Of a stretch of DNA of 35,304 nucleotides, positions 25,558 through 35,149 are shown piece after piece. This DNA comes from an uncultured Bacteroides sp. GTDB lineage: Bacteria; Bacteroidota; Bacteroidia; Bacteroidales; Bacteroidaceae. How positions within the stretch are numbered: the first letter of the stretch is position 1; each line of letters opens with the position of its first letter. The stretch spans positions 1 to 35,304 of the forward strand of contig CASEYC010000085.1 in NCBI GenBank assembly GCA_949292025.1, in the 5' to 3' direction. The notes under the pieces are model-generated. The model was given only the letters and a program-made list of their open reading frames with translations. It was not told the DNA's origin and ran no database searches. The translations under genes were made by a program, and so were the position numbers.

Positions 25558-26663
25558 AAGGAGCCATGAAGCATCTGGGCAAATTCGTCATCTTGTTGCT
25601 GGGAGCCGTCAACCTCCTCTTCACGGTCGTCATGCTCTGTACGGCCTATAGTCCTTACATTCAGCCTGTGGAGCATCCGGTATTGTCCTGCTTGGGATTG
25701 GCTTTCCCCGTCTTTCTGCTGCTCAATGTGGGATTCCTGCTCTTCTGGCTCATCATACAGCAATACAAATGCGCCCTGCTGCCGTTGGCGGGATTCCTGT
25801 TGTGCCTCCCACAGATACGGACGTATGTCCCCCTCAACCTCCTGACGGACGAGGCGCCGGAGGGAAACTTGAAAATCGTGTCCTACAACATCATGGGATT
25901 CGGCGACCAGGCTTCGGGGAAAGGCATGGACAACCCCATCCTGAACTACCTGAAAGACAGCGGTGCAGACATCCTCTGCTTGCAAGAATACGCCACGAAG
26001 AAGACTTCACGCCACCCCTCGCAGCGGGACGTGGACAAAGCCCTCGCCGCCTACCCCTACCACCGGACGGATGCCGTGGGCAAAGACAAGCTCAACGTCA
26101 TGGCCTGCTACTCCAAATTGCCCATCCTGTCCGCCAAGCCCTTGGACTACGCCAGTTCCTCCAACGGGACGATGGTGTATGAGCTGGCGTGGGGCGCAGA
26201 CACTCTGCTGGTCATCAGCAACCACTTGGAGTCCAACAAACTGACCCGCGAAGACAAGGAAACCTACGAAGACATGCTGAACGACCCGGAAAAAGAGAAA
26301 GTGAAGTCCGGCGCACGCCTCTTGCTCCACAAACTGGCAGAAGCCTCCGCCATCCGCGCCCCGCAGGCAGATGCCATTGCGCGGGAAATCGCCCGTTCAC
26401 CCCACCGCTACATCGTGGCGTGCGGCGACTTCAACGACTCGCCCATCTCGTATGCCCACCGCGTCATCGGCGGACAGATGGAGGACGCCTTCGTCGAATC
26501 GGGTTGCGGCCTGGGCATTTCTTACCATCGCAACAAATTCTATTTCCGTATAGACCACATCCTGAACAGCCCTGGCCTGAAAGCTTATGATGGCAAGGTG
26601 GACCGGCGCATCAAGGCTTCGGACCACTATCCGATAGAATGCCGCATCGCGCGGGAAAGGTAA
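25554..26663 (+). CDS. Membrane-anchored endonuclease/exonuclease/phosphatase family protein
   Basis: The 369-residue protein has three membrane segments (about 10-32, 43-70 and 73-88) followed by an exonuclease III/DNase I-like domain. Motifs include KIVSYNIMGFG (Asn112), DILCLQE (Glu145), ACGDFNDSP near 290 and SDHYPIE near 357, a complete metal-dependent phosphodiesterase set. The catalytic part probably faces the periplasm. The substrate could be nucleic acid, phospholipid or sugar phosphate; the sequence does not say. The ATG overlaps the previous stop by 4 bases; Met5 (25566) is an alternative start. Confidence 0.9.
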   Translation: MKGAMKHLGKFVILLLGAVNLLFTVVMLCTAYSPYIQPVEHPVLSCLGLAFPVFLLLNVGFLLFWLIIQQYKCALLPLAGFLLCLPQIRTYVPLNLLTDEAPEGNLKIVSYNIMGFGDQASGKGMDNPILNYLKDSGADILCLQEYATKKTSRHPSQRDVDKALAAYPYHRTDAVGKDKLNVMACYSKLPILSAKPLDYASSSNGTMVYELAWGADTLLVISNHLESNKLTREDKETYEDMLNDPEKEKVKSGARLLLHKLAEASAIRAPQADAIAREIARSPHRYIVACGDFNDSPISYAHRVIGGQMEDAFVESGCGLGISYHRNKFYFRIDHILNSPGLKAYDGKVDRRIKASDHYPIECRIARER

Positions 26664-26703
26664 AAAATAAGGTGTCAACGACTTAGATTTGTGAAAAAAA
26701 ACC

Positions 26704-26711
26704 TATATTTG
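26704..26711 (+). promoter_or_regulatory. -7 box of the secDF promoter
   Basis: TATATTTG matches TAnnTTTG and lies 58 bases before the ATG. The nearest TTTG (26688-26691) is too close to be the -33 element. Confidence 0.55.
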
Positions 26712-26769
26712 CAGCCTTGTAGACAGCAGAAATTAATTAAATAAGTAATCATAATAAACTAAAAGTAAC

Positions 26770-29700
26770 ATGCAAAACAAAGGATTTGTAAGGGTTTTTG
26801 CGGTATTACTTACACTGGTGTGTCTGTTCTACCTGTCCTTCTCTTTTGTGACTCGCCACTACACCAACAAGGCGAAAGAGTACGCAAAGGGGGATGTTCA
26901 GTTGGAGCAGGACTATTTGGACTCACTGGCCAATGAGAAGGTGTATTTCGGCAACTGGACCCTGAAAGATTGTCGCGAGATGGAAATCAGTTTAGGTTTG
27001 GACCTGAAGGGTGGTATGAACGTCATCCTGGAGGTTTCGGTGCCCGATGTCATCAAGGTATTGGCTGACAACAAACCGGACGAAGCGTTCAACCAAGCCC
27101 TGGCCAACGCCGCCCAGCAGGCCAAGACCAGCCAGGAAGACGTGATTACCCTGTTCGTGCGGGAGTATCACAAGCTGGCACCCGACGCCACGCTGGCCAG
27201 CCTGTTCGCCACCCAGCAACTGAAAGACAAAGTCAACCAACAGTCCACCGACGCGGAAGTGGAAAAAGTATTGCGCGCCGAGGTGGATGCCGCCATCGCC
27301 AACTCGTACAATGTGCTCCGCACGCGTATCGACCGCTTTGGCGTGGTTCAGCCCAATATCCAAAGCCTGTCCGACAACCTGGGCCGCATCATGGTGGAAC
27401 TGCCGGGCATCAAGGAACCTGAACGTGTAAGAAAATTACTGCAAGGTTCGGCCAACCTGGAATTCTGGGAGACTTACAACGCCAAGGATATTGTCCCCTA
27501 CCTGCAAACGGCTGACAGCAAGCTGCACAACCTCCTGAGCCTCCAAGAAGGCAATGAAGAGGCTGAAAAAGATTCTGCTGCTGTGGAAGTGAAAGAAGAA
27601 AAGACCGTAAGCACGGCAGACAGCCTGGCAGCCGCCTTGAAGGGCGAGACCGCCAGCACGGAAGCCGACCTGGAAGCCTACAAGAAGCAAAATCCCTTGC
27701 TGGCCATCCTGCAAGTGAACCCCAGCGCACAAAGCCCTATTGTCGGCTTTGCCAACTACAAGGACACGGCTGAAATCAACCGCTACCTCGCCATGCCGGA
27801 AATCATGGCCGAGTTCCCCAAGGATGTCCGCCTGAAGTGGGGTGTTTCTCCCTCGGACTACGACCCGAAAAAGCAGACCTTTGAATTGTATGCCATCCGC
27901 TCCACGCAGCGCGATGGACGTGCGCCGCTGGAAGGTGATGTAATCTCCAGCGCAAGCGATGACTATGACCAGTATGGCAAGCCTTGCGTCAACATGACGA
28001 TGAACAACGACGGCGCACGCCGCTGGGCGCAGTTGACCAAGCAGAACATCGGCCGCTCCATTGCCATCGTATTGGACGGCTATGTATATTCCGCCCCGAC
28101 GGTACAGAACGAAATCACGGGCGGCAGCTCCGTCATCACGGGCAGCTTCACGCCCGACCAGACGAAGGACTTGGCCAACGTGCTGCGTTCTGGTAAGATG
28201 CCTGCCCCCGCACACATCGTGCAGGAAGACATCGTAGGTCCGTCGCTGGGTGCCGCTTCCATCGAGGCAGGTTTCATCTCCTGCGTGGTGGCCTTTATCC
28301 TCTTGATGGTGTACACGTGCTCCATGTACGGTTTCATCCCCGGCATGGTGGTCAACGGCGCCCTGCTGCTGAACGTGTTCTTCACCTTCGGTATCCTGAC
28401 TTCCTTCCAGGCTGCACTGACCATGTCCGGTATCGCCGGTATGGTGCTCGCCATCGGTATGGCGGTGGATGCCAACGTACTTATCTATGAGCGCACGAAG
28501 GAAGAGCTTCGCAACGGCAAGACCGTGAAGAAGGCATTGGAAGACGGTTACAAGAACGCCTTCTCCGCCATCTTCGACTCCAACTTCACATCTATCATCA
28601 CCGGTATCATCCTGTTCTACTTCGGTACGGGTCCCATCCGCGGATTCGCCACGACGCAGATCATCGGTATCGCCATTTCATTCTTCACCGCCGTTTACCT
28701 GACCCGTTTGGTTTACGACTACTTCATGAGCAAGGACAAGTGGCAGCACCTGACGTTCGAAACGAAACTGTCCCGCGGCGTGCTGCAAGACACGCACTTC
28801 GACTTTATGGGCCGCAATAAGACGTGGGCTGTAGGTACGCTTGTATTCGTAGTGCTGTGGGTAGGCTTCCTGGGCGTACGCGGACTGAGCCAGAGCATCG
28901 ACTTCACAGGTGGCCGCAACTACCAGGTGCGTTTCGACCAGCCCACCCAGCCTGAACAGTTGCGTGAGGTATTGGAAGGCAACTTGGACGATGCCAACGT
29001 GAGCGTCATCGCCATCGGTACGGACGGCCGCACGATGCGTATCAGCACCAACTACCGCATCGCCGAAGAAGGTGCCAATGTGGATGCTGAAATCGAAGCC
29101 AAACTGTATGAACTGCTGAAGCCGTTGCTGACCGAAGGCACCACGCTTGAACAATTCGTGGACCGCGACAACCAAGAGGGCGGCACCATCATCAGTTCGC
29201 AGAAGGTAGGTCCGAGCATCGCAGACGATACCACGGTGGCTGCATTCTGGGCCGTATTCTTCGCCTTGATTGCTATCGGTTTCTATATCCTGTTCCGCTT
29301 CCGCAATGTGGCGTTCAGTGTGGGTTCCATCGCCGCCTTGGCTTTCGACACCTTGGGTATCTTGGGTATCTACTCCATGTTCTGGGGCATCCTGCCGTTC
29401 TCCATGGAGATTGACCAGACGTTCGTGGGTGCCATCCTGACGGCTATCGGTTACTCCATCAACGACAAGGTGGTTATTTTCGACCGTGTGCGCGAGTACC
29501 TGCACCTCTATCCGAAGCGCAACAGCTACCAGTTGTTCAACGACTCGCTGAACTCCACGCTGACCCGTACGTTGTTCACCGGTTCTTCCACGTTGATTGT
29601 GCTGGTTGTCATCTTCTTCCTGGGCGGCGAGAGCATCCGTAGCTTCTCCTTCGCCATGATTCTGGGTGTGGTAATCGGTACATTCTCGTCCCTGTTCATC

Positions 29701-29784
29701 GGTTCGCCCATCGCCTACGCCATGATGCACAAGAAGCGCGATGCCGGCAAGGGCATTGAACCGATGCCTGCCAAAGAGGCTTGA
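26770..29784 (+). CDS. secDF: Fused protein translocase subunit SecDF
   Basis: The 1004-residue inner-membrane protein uses the proton gradient to assist Sec-dependent export. SecD occupies about 1-640: a first membrane segment (about 7-28), LGLDLKGGMNVILEV, a periplasmic P1 domain and five further membrane segments with GMVLAIGMAVDANVLIYER. SecF follows (about 680-1004) with DFTGGRNYQVRF and AIGYSINDKVVIFDRVRE. Asp residues in these blocks fit the proton path. The SecD-SecF fusion is usual in Bacteroidetes. The gene has its own promoter and a dispersed-type hairpin after the stop. Confidence 0.97.
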   Translation: MQNKGFVRVFAVLLTLVCLFYLSFSFVTRHYTNKAKEYAKGDVQLEQDYLDSLANEKVYFGNWTLKDCREMEISLGLDLKGGMNVILEVSVPDVIKVLADNKPDEAFNQALANAAQQAKTSQEDVITLFVREYHKLAPDATLASLFATQQLKDKVNQQSTDAEVEKVLRAEVDAAIANSYNVLRTRIDRFGVVQPNIQSLSDNLGRIMVELPGIKEPERVRKLLQGSANLEFWETYNAKDIVPYLQTADSKLHNLLSLQEGNEEAEKDSAAVEVKEEKTVSTADSLAAALKGETASTEADLEAYKKQNPLLAILQVNPSAQSPIVGFANYKDTAEINRYLAMPEIMAEFPKDVRLKWGVSPSDYDPKKQTFELYAIRSTQRDGRAPLEGDVISSASDDYDQYGKPCVNMTMNNDGARRWAQLTKQNIGRSIAIVLDGYVYSAPTVQNEITGGSSVITGSFTPDQTKDLANVLRSGKMPAPAHIVQEDIVGPSLGAASIEAGFISCVVAFILLMVYTCSMYGFIPGMVVNGALLLNVFFTFGILTSFQAALTMSGIAGMVLAIGMAVDANVLIYERTKEELRNGKTVKKALEDGYKNAFSAIFDSNFTSIITGIILFYFGTGPIRGFATTQIIGIAISFFTAVYLTRLVYDYFMSKDKWQHLTFETKLSRGVLQDTHFDFMGRNKTWAVGTLVFVVLWVGFLGVRGLSQSIDFTGGRNYQVRFDQPTQPEQLREVLEGNLDDANVSVIAIGTDGRTMRISTNYRIAEEGANVDAEIEAKLYELLKPLLTEGTTLEQFVDRDNQEGGTIISSQKVGPSIADDTTVAAFWAVFFALIAIGFYILFRFRNVAFSVGSIAALAFDTLGILGIYSMFWGILPFSMEIDQTFVGAILTAIGYSINDKVVIFDRVREYLHLYPKRNSYQLFNDSLNSTLTRTLFTGSSTLIVLVVIFFLGGESIRSFSFAMILGVVIGTFSSLFIGSPIAYAMMHKKRDAGKGIEPMPAKEA

Positions 29785-29838
29785 TCAATATAACGCATGA
29801 CCTGATGCGGACAGTTTAAGTCCGCTCAACATAAGAAA

Positions 29839-29899
29839 GCGCGGATTGCGCGGATGACACGGGGATATCCCGTGCGACCGCACAATCCGCGCCTTTGTT
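29839..29899 (+). terminator. Hairpin after secDF, related to the one after gpmI
   Basis: GCGCGGATTG (29839-29848) pairs with CAATCCGCGC (29883-29892). An inner stem CACGGG/CCCGTG (29858-29863, 29869-29874) is also present. CTTTGTTTT follows. The outer arm resembles that at 7282-7356. The bases 29900-30047 show nothing that I can interpret. Confidence 0.75.
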
Positions 29900-30059
29900 T
29901 TATAGGGTTTCCAAGAGAATATCTGTTAATTCTGCACTTTTCAATGTTCTGAAGCCATGATTGGCCAAGTCACAAAAGCCAGCATGTGCAAAACAGATAG
30001 CCAATCCGAGGCACGTTTGATACATCCTCAAAGTTAAAAAGAATCACTTAACACCAAGG

Positions 30060-30300
30060 CACAAAAAGGGGCGCACCATTTTGATACGCCCAGCCTTTAC
30101 TCCCCCAAGGTGAAATAGAACCTACATCAATGGTGCCATGCCAGGTCCAGTTGACCATGTCGTCCGTGGAGAGCATACCCAGCGAGTGGATGCGCTCGTA
30201 CGTGTTCTTGCCTTGCGGCCCCACGCTGTCCAGTTGCTGGGTGTCATAGGTGCCATAGACGCAGACACGGCCATTGAAAGCATTTGCACGCAGGCGCATC
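30060..30300 (-). pseudogene. Remnant of a family 43-type glycoside hydrolase
   Basis: On the minus strand a short frame encodes FNGRVCVYGTYDTQQ, then LGMLSTDDMVNWTWHG and SPWGSKGWA. These match the start of the catalytic beta-propeller of GH43-type enzymes (first blade, then the substrate-facing WT.HG segment). Only about 80 residues remain of a usual 300 or more. There is no signal peptide, the first catalytic Asp region is lost and the frame ends soon after GWA. The 5' side abuts the palindrome cluster at 30306. It lies downstream of GH5 in the same direction and so was probably once part of this locus. Confidence 0.65.
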
Positions 30301-30305
30301 CGTCT

Positions 30306-30394
30306 CCAGTCCTCACAGCGGAGGACTGGAGTCCTTGCAGCCAAGGACTTGAGTCCTTGTAGTAGAAAGACTGCAGTCCTTGGCTGCAAGGACT
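30306..30394. repeat. Cluster of palindromes built on AGTCCTTG/CAAGGACT
   Basis: Three perfect hairpins follow one another: CCAGTCCTC/GAGGACTGG (30306-30314, 30321-30329), AGTCCTTG-CAGC-CAAGGACT (30330-30349) and AGTCCTTG-GCTG-CAAGGACT (30375-30394), with a further AGTCCTTG at 30352-30359. The cluster lies between the GH43 remnant and the GH5 stop. It looks like a small dispersed palindromic element. Confidence 0.85.
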
Positions 30395-30466
30395 GAGGGC
30401 GCACAGTATGCAGTCCATTCCTGCTGCCGCCAACGGATGATATACCGTCCCCATCCGGCGCGGGAA

Positions 30467-31918
30467 TCAGAACGGATATTGCCCGGCGGCGGCACCTTCC
30501 ATCAACTGATCGTAGACGGTGGGGAGGATGATTTGCAGGGAGTTGCGGTCATACAATCGGGAGCCTGCGGTGTCCCACAAAAACGGTGCCATGCCGTTGT
30601 TCTTGGCCTGCCTGGTCACATAGCCCGTGTAGTAACCTTCGGACTCCTCGCACACGCTCTGCAATTCGGGGTCAGGATGCGTACGGTAAGTCACGGCATA
30701 TTCGCCCAAAATAACGGGAATGCCACGATCCACAAAGCGAGTTTTCATCTTGGCAAACTGGGCATCCGTCCAATCTTCTTGGTAGCCTTCATCCACCGGG
30801 CCATACTGCGCGTAGGGCTCACCCCAGAAATACGTGCAGGTTTCCGGGTCATCATTCAATGTGAAGTTGTATGGATAGTGATGTACTTCCACCATCAAGC
30901 GCCCGGGCGTCACGTCTTCGGGCAGTTCCATCCACAGGTCTGTATAGTCGATGTTTGTACTGGGGCCTTGCACAATGAGGTTGCGCCAGGTGTTATTTCC
31001 TCCCGTGGCACGCACGGCATTGACAAAGGCTTGTTCATAACGCTTCAATACATAGAAATCCTCCCGGTTGGAAACCTTCGGCTCGTTGGCACCGGCAAAA
31101 GCCAAGCGACCATCATAGTCACGGAAAGCGGTGGCAATCTGTGTCCAGATATTGTACACTTTACTCTCAATGCCGGCAATGGTTTCTTCCGTATCCACGG
31201 AAGCATCACAATGGTCTTCCATCCAGCCGTTATCCCAATGAATGTTCAGCATCACGTGCAGGTCGGCATTCATACAATAATCCACCACTTCCTGCACACG
31301 GGCCATCCACGAAGCCTGCACGGTCACGCCGTCTGCCTCCAAATACTGGTTCCACGAACAGGGAATCCGGATGGCTGTAAAGCCCATTTCTTTGATATAA
31401 TTGATGATAGCCTGCGTAGTCAGCGGGGCTCCCCAAGCCGTCTCGCCGCCAGTGGCTTCCAACGTATTGCCCAGGTTAATGCCTGCATAAACCTGCTTTA
31501 CCCAATCCATGGCATCTTCTTCCATACCGACAGGATAGGTATCAGCACCCTTGGCGGTCTGCGTCACGGCATATTGACGCACATTGCCGCCTGCATTAAA
31601 AGTCACCTGGGCCGTACGAGCAGCCTCCGTGGTATTCTGCTCCACGGTTACCCGGATGGTCTGTCCCTCGGTAGCCCCACCCGACACATTGGAAACGATA
31701 CACCACGGTTGGTTGCTGGTCAACGACCAATCTGTATTCGCACTGAGCGTCACCAACCTATACATCTCACTGTACCCAAATGAGAATTCGGTCACTTCTT
31801 GTCCGTCACGGCTGAGGGAATACTCAGCTCCTTCTACCTTGTCATCCGAACATGCCTGAAAGCAGAAAGCTACCACCGCCAGTACAAGACAATAGGTATA
31901 TAAAAATATTGTTTTCAT
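30467..31918 (-). CDS. BACON-domain glycoside hydrolase family 5 lipoprotein
   Basis: The 483-residue protein has a lipoprotein signal (lipobox FQAC, Cys23), so it is probably surface-exposed. I chose the ATG at 31918, which starts this signal; 31945 adds nine unlikely residues. A BACON domain (about 35-125, NTDWSLTSNQPWC to QYAVTQTA) precedes the GH5 barrel: GINLGNTLEA, RIPCSW, LNIHWDNGW, the acid/base Glu in ANEPK and the nucleophile Glu in VILGEYAV. This points to an endo-beta-glucanase, xyloglucanase or mannanase, most like subfamily 4 as far as memory allows. It lies downstream of susD and the glycan-binding protein, as in xyloglucan loci of Bacteroides. Confidence 0.92.
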   Translation of the reverse strand: MKTIFLYTYCLVLAVVAFCFQACSDDKVEGAEYSLSRDGQEVTEFSFGYSEMYRLVTLSANTDWSLTSNQPWCIVSNVSGGATEGQTIRVTVEQNTTEAARTAQVTFNAGGNVRQYAVTQTAKGADTYPVGMEEDAMDWVKQVYAGINLGNTLEATGGETAWGAPLTTQAIINYIKEMGFTAIRIPCSWNQYLEADGVTVQASWMARVQEVVDYCMNADLHVMLNIHWDNGWMEDHCDASVDTEETIAGIESKVYNIWTQIATAFRDYDGRLAFAGANEPKVSNREDFYVLKRYEQAFVNAVRATGGNNTWRNLIVQGPSTNIDYTDLWMELPEDVTPGRLMVEVHHYPYNFTLNDDPETCTYFWGEPYAQYGPVDEGYQEDWTDAQFAKMKTRFVDRGIPVILGEYAVTYRTHPDPELQSVCEESEGYYTGYVTRQAKNNGMAPFLWDTAGSRLYDRNSLQIILPTVYDQLMEGAAAGQYPF

Positions 31919-31978
31919 CGTTGTTCTTTTCAGGTAGGGGCGCAAGGTGCTTGCGCCTCTACGAAGGTTTACATTATC

Positions 31979-33490
31979 TTATTCTGTTATAGGTACTATG
32001 CGGAAATTATCCACATAGAATTCTACCAATTCCTCTCCTGAGCATGTAGGCCAACTTAAATAGATTCCCAAATTGGCATTATTCAGATTAAGGAAGTCTT
32101 GCCAAGTAGCTGAATCTACAATGGAGTCCATCGGAATGCTAACTTGCATCCAATGCCCAATTTCCATTTCACCGGTAAAGGCGCTTGTCGGTACATAATC
32201 CTTCAGGGTATAGGCTGCATTATTATCACATCCCAACGTAATCTGCATCACCGGACCTTCGTATTCCTGAGCAATATAGCACTCAAACTGGAACTCCAGA
32301 TTGGAGATAGATGTACTGCCAGGAATAATATCAGTCGTTACCCACTGAGCATTATTCACAATAGGGCCAAACCACCATTGGTTACTTGTTGTAACTGTCG
32401 CCTTAATACCGATCATATTACCCGTGCTCACGTATGGCGGAAGAGTTGGATCTGCAACAGACGGCGCACCGGAAGGAGCATTGTCTCCACCCCAACTGAA
32501 AGAACCTATCTCATCATAGTCCAATACCACATTCTCTATCGGATAGAACTTACCCGCTAATTCTGCCGTACCGCCTACCGTACTTACCGACAACGTGCCT
32601 GAATGTGCAGGTGCCTGTGGCATAATGAAGGTTAATTCGTCAAATGCCTCTGACACTTCGACATCCTCACCGGATATGGTAAATTCGCCATTGATATCTA
32701 TCTGCGTGACATTCATAAAGTTTTGTCCCGTAATGGTCACCTCGCTGCCTACAACAGGCATGGTCGAGCTGATGCCTGTAACTTCCGGTTCGGGCGCATT
32801 ACGTATGAAAGCCACAGAAGCCGTGTCGGTGTAGCATACCACAAACAGATAGCCTTTATCAATCACGGTGGAGGGGGCATTAAAGGTGATTTCATCATAA
32901 TCGCCATTCACCGTATAACTGCTCACCTCTTGCGACACATTTATGCTATCTTCCGAGAAATAAATCTTCTGTATCTCATAGAAATTGCCACCTATGAGGA
33001 TCAGTTCATCGCCCGGGTTTACCGGATAATCCGCAGCCAAGCGCGTGATGTAGGGAGCAGGCGACAATACATGAAAAGCAAATGTGGCTGTTCCATGATC
33101 AGTGACCACTTTAATCTCAGAAGGCAAATCCGGATTAGTACCCACCAACTGAAATTGGTCAGGATTCTCCTCGTCTACAACAGGAATTGAAAGAATCAGA
33201 CTGGTGGACGTCGAATATGTAGGATTGAAACTTACTTCATAGCCATTGATATAAACTTCCTTCACACCACTCAGATTCTCACCTATAATGGCTATCATCG
33301 TGCCGGGATAAGCATCCGTGAAAGTGCTGTCGGCCAATGTCGGGTCGGTCACACGCACATAGTGAATGACAGGGACACCACCTCCGTCTTCATCGTTCTG
33401 GCAGGACGTGGTGGTAAAAACAGCCGAGAAGGCAAACAGTAGAATAACCAGCCAGCTGGCATTTACAAATTTATCAGATGAATTTTTCAT
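31979..33490 (-). CDS. IPT/TIG-domain surface glycan-binding lipoprotein (SGBP-B type)
   Basis: The 503-residue protein starts with a lipoprotein signal (lipobox TTSC, Cys30). Several immunoglobulin-like IPT/TIG repeats follow (about 45-130, 145-235 and 240-325, with blocks such as PGTMIAIIGENLSGVKEVYING and VGSEVTITGQNFMNVTQIDING). The C-terminal domain (about 330-503) resembles the glycan-binding end of SGBP-B proteins, rich in Trp and ending YVDNFRIVPI. It would hold the polysaccharide at the surface for GH5 and the SusCD pair. It starts 12 bases after susD and belongs to the same operon. Confidence 0.88.
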   Translation of the reverse strand: MKNSSDKFVNASWLVILLFAFSAVFTTTSCQNDEDGGGVPVIHYVRVTDPTLADSTFTDAYPGTMIAIIGENLSGVKEVYINGYEVSFNPTYSTSTSLILSIPVVDEENPDQFQLVGTNPDLPSEIKVVTDHGTATFAFHVLSPAPYITRLAADYPVNPGDELILIGGNFYEIQKIYFSEDSINVSQEVSSYTVNGDYDEITFNAPSTVIDKGYLFVVCYTDTASVAFIRNAPEPEVTGISSTMPVVGSEVTITGQNFMNVTQIDINGEFTISGEDVEVSEAFDELTFIMPQAPAHSGTLSVSTVGGTAELAGKFYPIENVVLDYDEIGSFSWGGDNAPSGAPSVADPTLPPYVSTGNMIGIKATVTTSNQWWFGPIVNNAQWVTTDIIPGSTSISNLEFQFECYIAQEYEGPVMQITLGCDNNAAYTLKDYVPTSAFTGEMEIGHWMQVSIPMDSIVDSATWQDFLNLNNANLGIYLSWPTCSGEELVEFYVDNFRIVPITE

Positions 33491-33502
33491 ATCTTTTCGG
33501 TA

Positions 33503-35149
33503 TTATTCGTTAAAAGTGTAAGGCACCGGATCTTCTTTCAACAGCGGATTCTGAATGACATCCGACTCCGGATAGGGCATAAAGATGTCACTATCGTCCG
33601 TGACTACGATTTCAAATCCAGGCGGATTATAATAGTCAATGCCTTCCAACAAGGTGACACCATCACTGTCATACCGACCGAAATGCAGATAACCTTGTTT
33701 GTCTTTATTTATAACATCCACCGTATAACCACGCAATTGATTATTGAAGTAATCCAGCATTTTTTGCGGTTGCCAGCAATACCAGGAAACCATGTCGTAC
33801 CAATTGCAATATTCCATGGAGAACTCACAACGACGCTCACGGATAATATCATCAAGCGTAATGGAAGACTTAACAGGCACTTTGGCACGCTCGCGCACTT
33901 TATTGAAGTAAGTTAGCCCCGGGCCAGCACTCAACGTGGCATCATTACCCAAACAAGCCTCGGCATACGTCAGATACACATCAGCCAAGCGAAGCATATA
34001 CGTATTCAGAGGAGATTTCATGGATTCAACATATCCATCATTGTCATCGTCCGGACCGCCGACAACTCCTTTCTTGATAGGAGCAACCGTACCGGTATAA
34101 GTATAACCGCCGTCAGCAATGCAAATATAGTCATAGTACGAACCATGAGTGAAAAATGTGGCATTGCGCCGTATCGTATCACCCAATTCATATTGCTGCA
34201 ACATATCAATAGTACCATTGAGTCCTCCGCCCCATACATTAACACCGCCGGTGACCTCCGTAGAGAACGCCAAATCAGCCAACAGCGTGTTACATACGCC
34301 CCAATCGCCCATGGGAACCCATTGCATGGCTAACAGAGACTCTTCGTTATTGTTGAATTTGTATTTAAACAAATCTTCATATTCAGGCAACAAATTTAAG
34401 CCACTGTTCTCACAGACATCACCTGCATATTCTTTGGCCAGTTCCAAATCTGCAGCATCACGTTGTCCTCCTTTTCGCCAGCCCGAGCGTGCCAAATAGA
34501 CCTTGGCTAATACACCTTTGGCTGCCCAAGCCGTAGCTCGTCCATTGGCTGCTGTATTGGGCAAATTTTCAGCTGCATAAGTCAAATCATTTATAATGAA
34601 TTGGAACACATCTTCTTCTCTATTACGCGGCCGTAACGGATTATCTACTACTTCTTGATTATTTTCTATCAAAATGACTGGTCCCCACAAACGTACCATA
34701 TAGAAATAAGCACAACCGCGCATCAAACGAGCTTCTCCAATAGCCGTCCGTTTAGCATTTTCCGAAACATCTCCGGAAGTTTTGGTTTCTACAGCGTCAA
34801 TCACAGAGTTGGCCATTGTTATGACCGAATAGAAAGAACTCCATGCCTGTGACAAATTCTCGCTCAACGCTGTCACACGAAATGTAGTAAACTCTGGAGC
34901 CATATACGGATTATAGCCATCGTTAGCACGTAAACTGCCCAAAGGCACAATAGAACGCTGGTTGTAATCAAACCATGCCCGATTGTACAGGGGGGCAGTA
35001 GCAGCCTCCAGCGCCTCGTCCGATGTATAAAATGTAGCATCCACATACGAACTTTCTGGCACCCGATCCAAGAAGCTATCCTTACAACCAGTCAATAGGC
35101 TGACAACGATAAGGAATAGGAATGATCTTAGTAGATGACAAAATATAAA
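33503..35149 (-). CDS. SusD family lipoprotein lacking a visible start codon
   Basis: A frame of about 530 residues encodes a SusD-type glycan-capture protein: mature start CKDSFLDRVPESSY, central MRGCAYFYMVRLWGPV and late MLRLADVYLTYAEACLG. Upstream of the lipobox LTGC the frame continues through a good signal-peptide core (RSFLFLIVVSLL) to a stop at 35150-35152, but this stretch has no ATG, GTG or TTG. The first possible start is the TTG at 35095, which would remove the signal. The 5' end has therefore probably been cut off, most likely by the element that starts beyond about 35135. No SusC is adjacent. If not expressed, it should be called a pseudogene. Confidence 0.85.
   Translation of the reverse strand, partial: FIFCHLLRSFLFLIVVSLLTGCKDSFLDRVPESSYVDATFYTSDEALEAATAPLYNRAWFDYNQRSIVPLGSLRANDGYNPYMAPEFTTFRVTALSENLSQAWSSFYSVITMANSVIDAVETKTSGDVSENAKRTAIGEARLMRGCAYFYMVRLWGPVILIENNQEVVDNPLRPRNREEDVFQFIINDLTYAAENLPNTAANGRATAWAAKGVLAKVYLARSGWRKGGQRDAADLELAKEYAGDVCENSGLNLLPEYEDLFKYKFNNNEESLLAMQWVPMGDWGVCNTLLADLAFSTEVTGGVNVWGGGLNGTIDMLQQYELGDTIRRNATFFTHGSYYDYICIADGGYTYTGTVAPIKKGVVGGPDDDNDGYVESMKSPLNTYMLRLADVYLTYAEACLGNDATLSAGPGLTYFNKVRERAKVPVKSSITLDDIIRERRCEFSMEYCNWYDMVSWYCWQPQKMLDYFNNQLRGYTVDVINKDKQGYLHFGRYDSDGVTLLEGIDYYNPPGFEIVVTDDSDIFMPYPESDVIQNPLLKEDPVPYTFNE

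Noticed and set aside
30122-30454. Overlapping minus-strand frames near the GH43 remnant as separate genes
   Set aside because: They run through the palindrome cluster and have no motif beyond the GH43-like segment.
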